From Hofstenia miamia (taxonomy: Eukaryota; Xenacoelomorpha; Acoela): a DNA stretch of 64,000 nucleotides. Below, in pieces: positions 25,134-34,935 of the stretch (the first letter of the stretch is position 1; every line of letters begins with the position of its first letter). The position numbers and the translations under genes are program-made. The notes under the pieces were generated by a model. That model made no database searches. It was not told the DNA's origin and worked only from the letters and a program-made list of their open reading frames with translations. The stretch is taken from the NCBI GenBank assembly GCA_004352715.1, contig SCFE01000021.1, positions 1-64,000 on the forward strand, read 5' to 3'.

Positions 25134-25746
25134 GTAAACATGTTGGTTTCTGTGTTTTGGAAATTGATGAGGAAAATTTGTTTCATCACATTAATACGAG
25201 ATTATATATATAAAATCTCTTCATAATTATTTGAGTTGTATTTGTCTACATCTATTTTATTATTGGATTTTAAGCATTTTGATGTTATTTATTTATCATC
25301 TTATTTGGATCTCCATTTTCCCGAATATATGTCGAAAACAATACATCCATAGGCTCTTTGTTAGTCATTCAAAAATTCGAAGAGACTTTTATAAATTTTT
25401 TACATAAACACTTTGTAGCAGTGTTGCAAGTGGGTCAATCCTACTTACCTACGACCCACATTCAATTGGCCAACAACCCACACAGTGCAGACCCACTGAT
25501 CCATCAGAATGCAAAGTTATAAACTGCTACAAAACATGAAATAAATTATATTTTCTTATAAATATATGCTATTTGTTAAGAAATTATATAGCTTACAAAA
25601 TATATCTAATTATATCATGTTTGCTAGATAATATAATTATAGATAATTTCATCCTAACATTTTAAGATATCATTTCTAAATCCAAAAGCAGTTGCCTTGC
25701 AACTTGAGGATATTACAAACATATTAATCATTTTAAAGAGAATTAN

Positions 25747-26352
25747 AATATATTCGCTTGATTCGCTTATGTTATATTTACACTAAGCCATTATTGTTTA
25801 ATTACATCTCTGCATAATACCACAAATTGATCCTTAAGAACATTTATCATCTGAAAACAGGATTTAGAGATTTAAGACAATATAGAGAAATATTCCTATA
25901 GCATAAGATAAGAAATCAATTCAAATTTGGAAAATAGAATTCCTATTTTAACGAAGTTATCATCAAGTAACTAGTTGCATTCCCACAATCGTAATTGCCA
26001 GAAATGTGACATTTATTCTTCAAAATAAAGTAATTCATGAAAACAGGCATTTTTGAGAAAAGTTGATCCACTTTGTGCTGCAACTCAATTCAAGTACATA
26101 TGAAAGTAAATTCTGTAGAATTTTATGAATTATGTTTTCATATAACTTCAATTTAAAATGAAGGTTTATCCATTTTAACAGATAATACCAATTTCATTGT
26201 GAATTGTAAATGAAGTTTTATCTTTTCAAAGTTTTGATATCCTCAGCAATCAGCTTTTCAAAAATTGTAATAATTCTATTGCTAAACTGCAAATGAATAT
26301 GCTAAATTAATTTGGTCTTGGAATGATGACGCACATATCCATCTTTGAAGAT
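25747..26352. repeat. empty-site allele; matches 24024-24092 plus 29058-29596
   Basis: Positions 25747-25815 match the left flank of the insertion and 25814-26352 match the right flank (29058-29596) for about 540 bp with few differences (for example GATTTAG versus GATATAG). The junction GCATAATACC carries no element. It is most simply the uninserted haplotype of the same locus, misplaced between the two halves of the filled haplotype. Confidence 0.8.
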
Positions 26353-26398
26353 TTATTAACATTAATAGTAATTTTGTATATATATATATATATATATA

Positions 26399-27398
26399 NN
26401 NNNNNNNNNNNNNNNNNNNNNNNNNNNNNNNNNNNNNNNNNNNNNNNNNNNNNNNNNNNNNNNNNNNNNNNNNNNNNNNNNNNNNNNNNNNNNNNNNNNN
26501 NNNNNNNNNNNNNNNNNNNNNNNNNNNNNNNNNNNNNNNNNNNNNNNNNNNNNNNNNNNNNNNNNNNNNNNNNNNNNNNNNNNNNNNNNNNNNNNNNNNN
26601 NNNNNNNNNNNNNNNNNNNNNNNNNNNNNNNNNNNNNNNNNNNNNNNNNNNNNNNNNNNNNNNNNNNNNNNNNNNNNNNNNNNNNNNNNNNNNNNNNNNN
26701 NNNNNNNNNNNNNNNNNNNNNNNNNNNNNNNNNNNNNNNNNNNNNNNNNNNNNNNNNNNNNNNNNNNNNNNNNNNNNNNNNNNNNNNNNNNNNNNNNNNN
26801 NNNNNNNNNNNNNNNNNNNNNNNNNNNNNNNNNNNNNNNNNNNNNNNNNNNNNNNNNNNNNNNNNNNNNNNNNNNNNNNNNNNNNNNNNNNNNNNNNNNN
26901 NNNNNNNNNNNNNNNNNNNNNNNNNNNNNNNNNNNNNNNNNNNNNNNNNNNNNNNNNNNNNNNNNNNNNNNNNNNNNNNNNNNNNNNNNNNNNNNNNNNN
27001 NNNNNNNNNNNNNNNNNNNNNNNNNNNNNNNNNNNNNNNNNNNNNNNNNNNNNNNNNNNNNNNNNNNNNNNNNNNNNNNNNNNNNNNNNNNNNNNNNNNN
27101 NNNNNNNNNNNNNNNNNNNNNNNNNNNNNNNNNNNNNNNNNNNNNNNNNNNNNNNNNNNNNNNNNNNNNNNNNNNNNNNNNNNNNNNNNNNNNNNNNNNN
27201 NNNNNNNNNNNNNNNNNNNNNNNNNNNNNNNNNNNNNNNNNNNNNNNNNNNNNNNNNNNNNNNNNNNNNNNNNNNNNNNNNNNNNNNNNNNNNNNNNNNN
27301 NNNNNNNNNNNNNNNNNNNNNNNNNNNNNNNNNNNNNNNNNNNNNNNNNNNNNNNNNNNNNNNNNNNNNNNNNNNNNNNNNNNNNNNNNNNNNNNNNN
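26399..27398. other. assembly gap, exactly 1000 N
   Basis: The run is exactly 1000 N and begins in (AT)n, so it is likely a placeholder of unknown size at a scaffold join. The long open frame that can be drawn through it is meaningless. Confidence 0.95.
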
Positions 27399-27400
27399 TT

Positions 27401-27498
27401 CTAGAAGTTAACTGTCATCTTTACCCATCGGTAACAGAATCACAAGTGGATGAATACATTAAAAAATTGTTAAAAAATATCCCTCAATTTAAATCAAG
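27401..27498 (+). CDS. candidate exon fragment of an unknown gene
   Basis: Immediately after the gap, one frame reads LEVNCHLYPSVTESQVDEYI then KKLLKNIPQFKSR and ends at a possible donor AG|GTTTGA at 27498/27499. The amphipathic, charged sequence looks like real protein. It may belong with the 25068-25133 exon, but the gap and the haplotype scrambling prevent linking them. No family recognised. Confidence 0.3.
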
Positions 27499-27728
27499 GT
27501 TTGATGTGTTAATATTATATTATCACATTCAATGTTTTTAACCATATGTTACTTTATTTGTATATTAGAAATTCAGGAGATCAGGAAAATTGAGATGGGG
27601 CTTATACATTTATTTTGTTTATTTGATAATTTTTTATTATTGAATAATAAATGTTTAGTTGCCACAATATAGCGTATAACTCATTGTCGCAGAACATGAT
27701 GCTTAGCTGCACTTCAGTGACAGGTTAA

Positions 27729-27872
27729 NNNNNNNNNNNNNNNNNNNNNNNNNNNNNNNNNNNNNNNNNNNNNNNNNNNNNNNNNNNNNNNNNNNNNNNN
27801 NNNNNNNNNNNNNNNNNNNNNNNNNNNNNNNNNNNNNNNNNNNNNNNNNNNNNNNNNNNNNNNNNNNNNNNN
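27729..27872. other. assembly gap (144 N)
   Basis: The 30 bp before the gap (27699-27728, ATGCTTAGCTGCACTTCAGT...) are repeated exactly after it (27873-27902), so the flanks probably overlap. Confidence 0.9.
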
Positions 27873-28029
27873 ATGCTTAGCTGCACTTCAGTGACAGGTT
27901 AATTTCTTACCTTTGTTTTATGTTTTATTTTAGGTTTCAAATGGAAATAACTTTACGTAATCACTTGCGTTTCAAATATTTGAGGTAGATAATTTTTCTT
28001 TTTGGCTCAAAATAAACTTAACATATTAC

Positions 28030-28262
28030 TTTATACTAAAATAAAGGCAAAAACAGCATTAAATTTTATTAATAAATACATTTCTCAAGTGGCTGGTTTA
28101 AGGCTCTCAATAAGCGCTTAAAAAGCGCCGAAAATACGCGCGTAATAAGCATTAAAAAGGTACCAAAATCGCGCGTTTTAAGCGCGTATTTACAACCATA
28201 AAAGAGCTACAGTATATTAGAGCCCAAAATAAGCGCAAAATCAGCGTTAAATGTTACTTGGG
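28030..28262 (-). mobile_element. CCCAAGT-family terminal module, copy 1
   Basis: About 230 bp ending (on the + strand) in GCGTTAAATGTTACTTGGG at 28262, with many GCGC/CGCG motifs (AATAAGCGCTTAAAAAGCG, AAATACGCGCGTAATAAGC). It is almost the same as 28830-29057. A weaker direct copy of the terminal motif (AAAATAAAGGCAAAAACAGC) lies about 190 bp inside each copy, so the terminus is internally duplicated. The flank after 28262 differs from that of copy 2. Confidence 0.6.
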
Positions 28263-28486
28263 AGGCAGCAATATTTGCTTTTGTAATTAGCCATTTTACA
28301 TATGTGTGTACACTATTAACTGCTATGCCCATTGCTGAAAGTGAACGCATAAACATTGTTTTTAATTGGTCAATTAGAAGTATGCATAACATCAATAAAT
28401 ACTTGACTAGTATGAAATTACAAGATTTATAAATTCTAGCACCTATTTACTATATCAAATACATCAGTTTAGTAAATATTTATAAG

Positions 28487-28704
28487 CGCATTAATTATTA
28501 TACAGAATCTACAGACTTTCTCACTAGATGTATTACATATAACGAACGAGCTAAAAAATGCATAAATCAAGTACTTGTCAAAACTCAGAACTGGAGGAAG
28601 AGCTATACATCAATTACTATAAATATGTGGAATAACTTACCTATTGAAATACGCAGTGCAGCAAATATAAAGGTATTCAAAAAACTATTGAAACAAAACC
28701 TATT
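28487..28704 (+). pseudogene. LINE reverse-transcriptase C-terminal fragment
   Basis: The frame RINYYTESTDFLTRCITY ... NWRKSYTSITINMWNNLPIE ... IKVFKKLLKQNLL matches the conserved C-terminal tail of non-LTR retrotransposon ORF2 proteins (sF....a..WN.LP..iR......FK..Lk.~L). It is open for about 72 codons up to the single N at 28705. Upstream sequence in the same frame soon has a stop. It is a relic inside the 24-29 kb insertion complex. Confidence 0.6.
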
Positions 28705-28829
28705 NAAGGTCAGCTACTATTGACCTTGATGCTATTTGTTAGCATTTACTTTAACGTATGGCTTATATTTGTTTGGGCTGAGTACTGAGTTTACACTGTT
28801 AAGCAGCCATTTTACAGCTAATATTTTCA

Positions 28830-29057
28830 AGGAGCCTAAAATAAAAGCAAAAGCAGCATTAAATTTTATTAGTAAATACATTTCTCAAGTTGCTGGTTTA
28901 AGGCTCTCAATAAGCGCTTAAAAAGCGGCGAAAATACGCGCGTAATAAGCATTAAAAAGGTACCAAAATCGCGCGTTTTAAGCATGGATTTACAACCATA
29001 AAATAGCTATATTAGAGCCCAAAATAAGCGCAAAATCAGCGTTAAATGTTACTTGGG
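28830..29057 (-). mobile_element. CCCAAGT-family terminal module, copy 2 (right end of insertion)
   Basis: Near-identical to 28030-28262 from about TTAAATTTTATTA to TTACTTGGG. Here the end is followed by ATAATACCACAAATT, which is the right flank of the empty site at 25814. This is therefore the true right terminus of the insertion. Confidence 0.7.
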
Positions 29058-29597
29058 ATAATACCACAAATTAATCCTTAAGAACATTTATCATCTGAAA
29101 ACAGGATATAGAGATTTAAGACGCTATAGAGAAATATTCCTATAGCATAAGATAAGAAATCAATTCAAATTTGGAAAATAGAATTCCTATTTTAACGAAG
29201 TTATCATCAAGTAACTAGTTGCATTTCCACAATCGAAGTTGCCAGAAATTTGACATTTATTCTTCAAAATAAAGTAATTCATGAAAACAGGCATTTTTGA
29301 GAAAAGTTGATCCACTTTGTGCTGCAACTCAATTCAAGTACATATGAAAGTAAATTCTGTAGAATTTTATGAATTATGTTTTCATATAACTTCAATTTAA
29401 AATGAATGTTTATCCATTTTAACAGATAATACCAATTTCATTGTGAATTGTAAATGAAGTTTTATCTTTTCAAAGTTTTGATATCCTCAGCAATCAGCTT
29501 TTCAAAAATTGTAATCATTCTATTGCTAAACTGCAAATGAATATGCTAAATTAATTTGATCTTGGAATGATGACGCACATATCCATCTTTGAAGATT

Positions 29598-30512
29598 TTC
29601 CCTTATCTTATATATCTGCAAATAGGTAAATAGGCGTCCATCATTACCACATGTATCGATATTCAATGTCATGACATATAGGCTGTTTCTGAAATTGAAA
29701 TTTGATTTTTGGTTTGATCAAATTTAATTTGAATATCACTTTACTGAAATTATAGCACAAACTGTGGTGTAATGCTCCTTGATTTGAACCCTGACAGAAA
29801 TTCCAGGTGTAGTTAAAACTTTCTAGGTTCAATTACAGTAGTAAATACATTCTTAATCATATTGCTTACTTGTAATGGCTTGAAGATATATTCTACAAAA
29901 TTGGATTCAGTTAAGAATTACTGATATAGAAAGAGTAGACTCGATATATTAACACTAATTGTAANACTATCAAGATACACCCCACCAGAAATTCCTAGAT
30001 CTGCCATTGTAATCACTGGTTTATAGAGAATAGAATTGTCGATAATTCATATGCCGGTCTAATTGAAAACATTTAAATCAATTCGTTCTTAAATTGTTGT
30101 ATATAAAATAAACCGACTTTATCAAAGTTTTGCACTATTTGCAGCGCTTTTCAGTACCATATATTTCTATATATCTCAGATTGTTATATATTTACTATAA
30201 AAAATTATTATCAATAAGAATTTTACCTTACACTCTCTTATGAATTTTCTTTGAGCAAATTTAATGCGTGTATCAGTTGTGTACACTTCACATTAACAGA
30301 TGTTCGCGAAATTTATTGATAAACAGAAGAAATCTAAATAAATCTTTCTTTGAAGGAGATATGATTTTAAAAATCGTGTTTGCTGTTAGAATGCATATGA
30401 AATTTATTATAATCAGATTAGGCGTTTGATTGATAAAAAACTCATTAAGTTGAAGTCTATGATAATGTTTAATGCTGTTTTGAGTGATATTCTAGCAAAT
30501 ATATATATATAT
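29598..30512. other. unassigned A+T-rich DNA
   Basis: Follows the right flank of the insertion. One single ambiguous base at 29965. No gene or element recognised. Confidence 0.45.
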
Positions 30513-30540
30513 ATTTATTTATTTATTTATTTATTTATAT
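30513..30540. repeat. (TTTA)n tetranucleotide repeat
   Basis: Six or so TTTA units after a short (AT)n tract, directly adjoining the MITE-like element at 30542. Confidence 0.85.
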
Positions 30541-30541
30541 C

Positions 30542-30792
30542 TCCCGCTAAATTTTTTTAAAAACCTCAACATGACCGCTTTTCCAAACATAAACCTTTGA
30601 AATTTTGCAGGGTAGTGTCTCTTTAATTTACCTACCCCATGGTAAATATACTTAAGTTTGAGTGAATACTGCGGGAGCAATGGTAAAAAATAGGTATTTT
30701 CAGGAAAAAGTGCGATTCCTGCTAAATGCCTTAGAAATTTCGGAACGTTTCCCGCCAAATGTAAAGTTTTCGCATTTTCTATAGCAAAAAGC

Positions 30793-30796
<4 letters not shown>
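30542..30796. mobile_element. MITE-like element with TCCCGCT inverted ends
   Basis: About 255 bp bounded by TCCCGCTAAATTTTTT on the left and, inverted, AGCAAAAAGCGGGA on the right, inserted in (AT)n/(TTTA)n DNA. Internal TTCCCGCCAAAT repeats the terminal motif. No coding capacity; the minus-strand open frame across it (30531-30875) is a by-product of the repeats. The target duplication cannot be resolved inside the AT repeat. Confidence 0.45.

Positions 30797-30823
<27 letters not shown>
30797..30823. repeat. (AT)n microsatellite
   Basis: Pure AT repeat directly after the MITE-like element. Confidence 0.9.
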
Positions 30824-30826
<3 letters not shown>

Positions 30827-30899
30827 GAGGTAGACAGTTGAAAATGTATGACTTGAATTTGATGCTAAGTAGCATCCTTAAACATTAAGCTGTTTTATA

Positions 30900-32015
30900 T
30901 ATGAAATTGATCTTGAATGCCATATAGCACTTTTTACCTAGACAACGACGATATGCAGATTAATTATAGTCACGCAAGATTTAAATGTTTTGTATTTATA
31001 ATTTCCTACTGTTTTCAAAAATTCAATACACTAAAAGATGTGGAATATCATGGAGTTTTGTGATTTACATTATATATTGACAGGCTTTTCGTGGAACAGA
31101 TTTTTTCTGTCCCATTCCCATCGCACGTTAGATTTGTCCACTCCCATCCAACGTCCCACGACAACCCTGTATATTGATGTTTTTGCAGAATATCCATTTC
31201 GTTTTATTCCGTTAAACTTGCGTTTTGTTTACATTTAGTTTGCTAATTTACGTTTTCTTGCTATTTAATTCTAACGCTACTAAATTCATAAGGACTCATT
31301 CTTTGGTTTTTGACAACTTATGAGATTAGATTAATTCTTCTTAATAACAAATAAACTTCAAACTATGTAGAATCAAGTTCGATAAGTAAATGTAATCGTT
31401 CAATGTGTTCAATGTTGGCATGCCAGACAACGTTTCCAAATGGACTCGGCCGAAACCCGTAGCATTTCTTGGTTTTAATCATTGACTTTATCAATAATGG
31501 TTTGTTTCAATTGTTGGATAGTGGAATAGAGAATGGGTTACTTCGATAAACACTCAAATTCAAATATTCACGGTGGAAGTTATCGCAGAGGCCTAGGTCG
31601 TTTTTCACTTTTCATTTTTCAATTCTTGTATTTTTTTGAAAAATTTAAGAAATGGAAATTGACAAAATGAAATTTTGAAAAGCGAAAATGAAAAATGGTT
31701 ATTTCCGTTTTTCAATTTCAGTTTTCATCTAATCTTTCCAAATGATCAAAATGAAAAATGCAAAACGGAATTGAATTGGCCACCTGGTACCTGCATAAAG
31801 CGCAATCAGTATGCGATACGAATTACAAAACCCATGGTATTCTACATTTTTGGTCAATTGCATCTTTGAAAATATTGGAAAATTTAAAAATGGGAGAAAA
31901 TTGAAAATTTGCCATCATCAACATGAAATGTTCCTTTGGAGTACTGGTTAACGAAGGCTTGCATATTGAAACACATAAAAAAGATGTAATCAATGCAATA
32001 CTCATATAGGCCTCT
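30900..32015. other. unassigned A+T-rich DNA
   Basis: No supported gene. A run of GAAAATGAAAAATGG-like low-complexity sequence lies around 31590-31770. Confidence 0.45.
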
Positions 32016-32023
32016 CTTATGCA

Positions 32024-33540
32024 CAGTGGCGTACAAACGGGGAGGCCAGGAGGCCAAGGCCCCTGCTCGAGATATAATGGCCACCCCGGTAGCTCCTCCT
32101 CACTAAAAAATTGGTCGAATGAATATTGATTTTCATACCAATGGACTCTGAATCAATTATATTTATTTAATACATCCGAGGTCTTTGAAGGAATTTAGTC
32201 ATTGACATGTTGTTCATTCTTATAACCTAGGGTAGGGCCCGTATCGGGCAAGAACAAAGGCGTACAGGTGCGGGCATTGACCCGTTATTCGGGCTCTAAA
32301 TGGAGCATGATTGCTTGTCGTTGTTTGAAGATGCTAATCTTTAAATCCATTTGTTTGAATTACATTAAACCTATTAAGTAATAGGAATTTTCTATCTATT
32401 CTATATATCGATTTCTGAATATGTATTTCATAAAAGACTAAACTTCATGTAGATTTCCAGCAGAAATTAAAAACCCTCAATACCATTGAACTCTTTTGAT
32501 ACTGTGCTGATAAGATTATCGTACTTATGTACATTATTTTTTAACGTAAGAATCGTAAGTTGGGAACTTCAAAGGACGTTCCATATTGTTCAAATTGAAT
32601 TACTCTACGGTACCTATTATGAAAGGTCTTACAAACAGGGTGGTATCCTCATGTGATAACCAGAACTTCGTTTCCAGTAAAAGATTAAATCAGTAGACCA
32701 ATGACGTGGCCATGGGAAGACTTGTCCTCCTTTCCCTTCGACACAAAACAGATTTGAATTGCTTAAAGTAAATGTAACAAAATACACTATAACGACAGAT
32801 ACACATGGGAATTATAATATTTCTACAGTAAATCCCTCCAAGATAATCTCACAACGATGTGGTGAGTTTTTCCACTGCTCTGAAGATTTTATCAATTCTT
32901 ATTAATTGAATCTCTGTCTTGATTTTTTCTCTCAAAGCTTCAATGACTGGGGTTTAAGCTGATGATAAACACTTTCTTTAAAAATGTCGCAAAAGCTAAA
33001 GGACCTGGAGTAAAAGGAGTCCAAGTCCACGCCAAAAAACACAATCTTCATGAAAATTATTTGAAAACAATTATGAAAGGGAGTGGAACATCATCATTTT
33101 GAAAAGTTGTTTTTGATATCATTTTATTTGCTCGAAGTTGTTGTATGATGTGTAGTTAAGCTGGGGCTCCATTTGTTGTTTTGTGCTGAACTGTGTCAGT
33201 TGAGCATATCAAAATTGCGAAAAGCATACATCCCCAAAGCAGAGATCCAATCAATAAATATTGATGAAGTTTACCTTCCATTGTGAAGTTATTTTAGAGC
33301 AGAATGGTTCACATATTCAGCATTTATTGAAGAAATATGATAATANNNNNNNNNNNNNNNNNNNNNNNNNNNNNNNNNNNNNNNNNNNNNNNNNNNNNNN
33401 NNNNNNNNNNNNNNNNNNNNNNNNNNNNNNNNNNNNNNNNNNNNNNNATATATATATATATGAAATTTCAACTGGGCCAAACTTCAGATAATTTGGCCCC
33501 CTGGTGGTTCCCCTAATTCAATATTGCTGGTACGCCACTG
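32024..33540 (+). mobile_element. non-autonomous hAT element with perfect 8-bp target duplication
   Basis: The ends are CAGTGGCGTAC (32024) and GTACGCCACTG (33540), a perfect 11-bp inverted repeat. They are flanked on both sides by CTTATGCA (32016-32023 and 33541-33548), the 8-bp target duplication expected of hAT transposons. The element is about 1.5 kb including a 102-N gap in (AT)n. No intact transposase is visible; short protein-like minus-strand stretches (e.g. PVIEALREKIKTEIQLIRID near 32870-32950) may be remains of one or of captured sequence. It would depend on a hAT transposase supplied elsewhere. Confidence 0.88.
33346..33447. other. assembly gap (102 N)
   Basis: Inside the non-autonomous hAT and followed by (AT)n; probably an unresolved microsatellite. 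Confidence 0.9.
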
Positions 33541-33548
33541 CTTATGCA

Positions 33549-34126
33549 TAAACGGTGACTTCAAATTGTAGACAAATAGTACAATCATATACATATACAC
33601 ATTGCCTATAAATCGAATTTTTTACAACATTTTGCAAATTCTATGTTATTTCTCAAATTTTCGCAAAACTTTGCACAGCGCCTCAACTTCTGAATCCATT
33701 GAAGTTACAAAACTAGTAAATTTGATTAAATTAATTGTACTTGTGTCCGGATATGTCATTTATGATACAACAATGAATGTGATACGAATTTTCTTGCTCA
33801 AATATTATGCAAGATATATCGACATAATTTTATAATAAAACATTTGATTATGATTTTATCAATATATTCCCAATATACAATGGTTGTCAAAGGTTTATGG
33901 TAAGGAATCATTTTTTGCATAGTTTGAATTAATTCATTTCACTCCATATAGTTCTAAACTGTACAAACAATTCAGGTGCATGAGTACTTGTGATAATCAA
34001 ATGCACTTCTATCTTTTGTTGTACAAGTTCAGAACTATATAGAGAGTCATAAGGAATTAGTTCACACTATGAAAAAATGTTACCATAAACGTTTGACCAC
34101 ATCTGCAAGCAATAGGAAATGAATAC
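33549..34126. other. unassigned spacer with normal CpG frequency
   Basis: A+T-rich DNA between the hAT and the mariner. No gene recognised. An imperfect inverted repeat (around GTTTATGGTAAGGAATCATT at about 33893 and ACCATAAACG near 34082) spans about 200 bp and may be a short palindromic MITE. Confidence 0.4.
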
Positions 34127-34307
34127 GAGGGGCGTTCAATAAGTAATGGCAACTTCTGATTACGTAACAGTAGCAGTCGGAGTAGAGTAATGACGCTTTG
34201 TTTACATAACTAACCAATCATTAGTCAGTTCTAATCACGCTAGATCTAGCAGTTTGTACGTTGGAGTCAGTAGTTATTCGACGTTGAAGACGGTCATATT
34301 TTCTGGT

Positions 34308-34935
34308 ATGGCTGAAATGGCAGATTTTTCACCGGAAGGTTGGCGATTCTACGTTTTTGCGCGCCACAAGCTCGGAGACTCTGCGGCCAAGATTACCCAG
34401 GACTTGGTTGTGGTACTGGGGGATACTGCTCCTTCATATCGCACAGTCGCCAGGTGGGTGGAGGCTTTTCACGCNNNNNNNNNNNNNNNNNNNNNNNNNN
34501 NNNNNNNNNNNNNNNNNNNNNNNNNNNNNNNNNNNNNNNNNNNNNNNNNNNNNNNNNNNNNNNNNNNNNNNNNNNNNNNNNNNNNNNNNNNNNNNNNNNN
34601 NNNNNNNNNNNNNNNGCACAGTCGCCAGGTGGGTGGAGGCTTTTCGCGCTGGCAGGGAGCACCTGGAAGACGACCCTCGGAGTGGGCGCCCTGTGGAGGT
34701 TATGACCAAGGAGAAAATTGCCCAAGTCAAGGCCTTAGTGGACGACAATCGAAATATCACGGTTGCTCTACTTAGTGAAGAATGTGGCATATCTGTTGGA
34801 AATGTTTCCACGATTCTCCATGAACACCTGCAGCTGCGGAAGATCTGTGCAAGATGGGTGCCACACATGCTGTCCCAGGAGCAAAAACAGGAGAGAGTGA
34901 GATGTTCGCGAGAATTCCTGGAACAAGCTTTTCAG
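34308..34935 (+). pseudogene. mariner transposase, N-terminal half only
   Basis: Starts MAEMADFSPEGWRFYVFAR at 34308. The first helix-turn-helix covers roughly residues 7-60 (KLGDSAAKITQDL... TVARWVEAF), followed by the linker with the mariner signature DDPRSGRP and the second helix-turn-helix (LLSEECGISVGNVSTILHEH). It ends at RWVPHMLSQEQKQERV and CSREFLEQ; the catalytic DD34D domain is absent. A 141-N gap interrupts it, but the 30+ bases left of the gap (TVARWVEAF codons) are repeated right of it, so the frame is probably continuous once the false gap is removed. Without the catalytic domain it cannot transpose. Confidence 0.85.
34475..34615. other. assembly gap (141 N), probably artefactual
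   Basis: Left flank 34441-34474 and right flank 34616-34649 are the same sequence with one mismatch (30 bp identical). Both encode the same mariner residues, so no real sequence need be missing. Confidence 0.9.

Larger units (their letters stand above)
24093..29057. mobile_element. TIR element with AT target duplication (assembly of filled/empty alleles)
   Basis: The left end CCCAAGTAACATTTAACGCT (24093) and the right end reading, on the minus strand, CCCAAGTAACATTTAACGCT (29057) are inverted repeats that stay similar for about 40 bp. The flanks are GCAT| and |ATAATACC, and the empty copy at 25814 reads GCATAATACC, giving a 2-bp AT duplication. A 2-bp AT duplication is known for the ISL2EU superfamily of DNA transposons, but no transposase is identified, so that assignment is only a guess. 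The span also contains duplicated and empty-allele sequence, so its true length is unknown. Single N joins at 24654, 25746 and 28705 mark the likely haplotype switches. Confidence 0.6.
34127..34935 (+). mobile_element. mariner-type transposon, 3'-truncated
   Basis: Starts after a TA (34125-34126) with CGAGGGGCGTTCAATAAGTA, a typical mariner inverted terminus. It carries the 5' half of a mariner transposase gene from 34308. Homology stops near 34935, where sequence abruptly changes to A+T-rich, CpG-free DNA. No right terminus (AACGCCCCTCG) is found downstream. It retains many CpGs and so looks younger than its right-hand surroundings. Confidence 0.8.

Noticed and set aside
26323-27411. Long open frame of 362 codons
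   Set aside because: Almost entirely N from the 1000-base gap plus (AT)n.
30531-30875. Minus-strand 114-codon frame
   Set aside because: Runs through (AT)n and a palindromic MITE-like element; repeat-derived.
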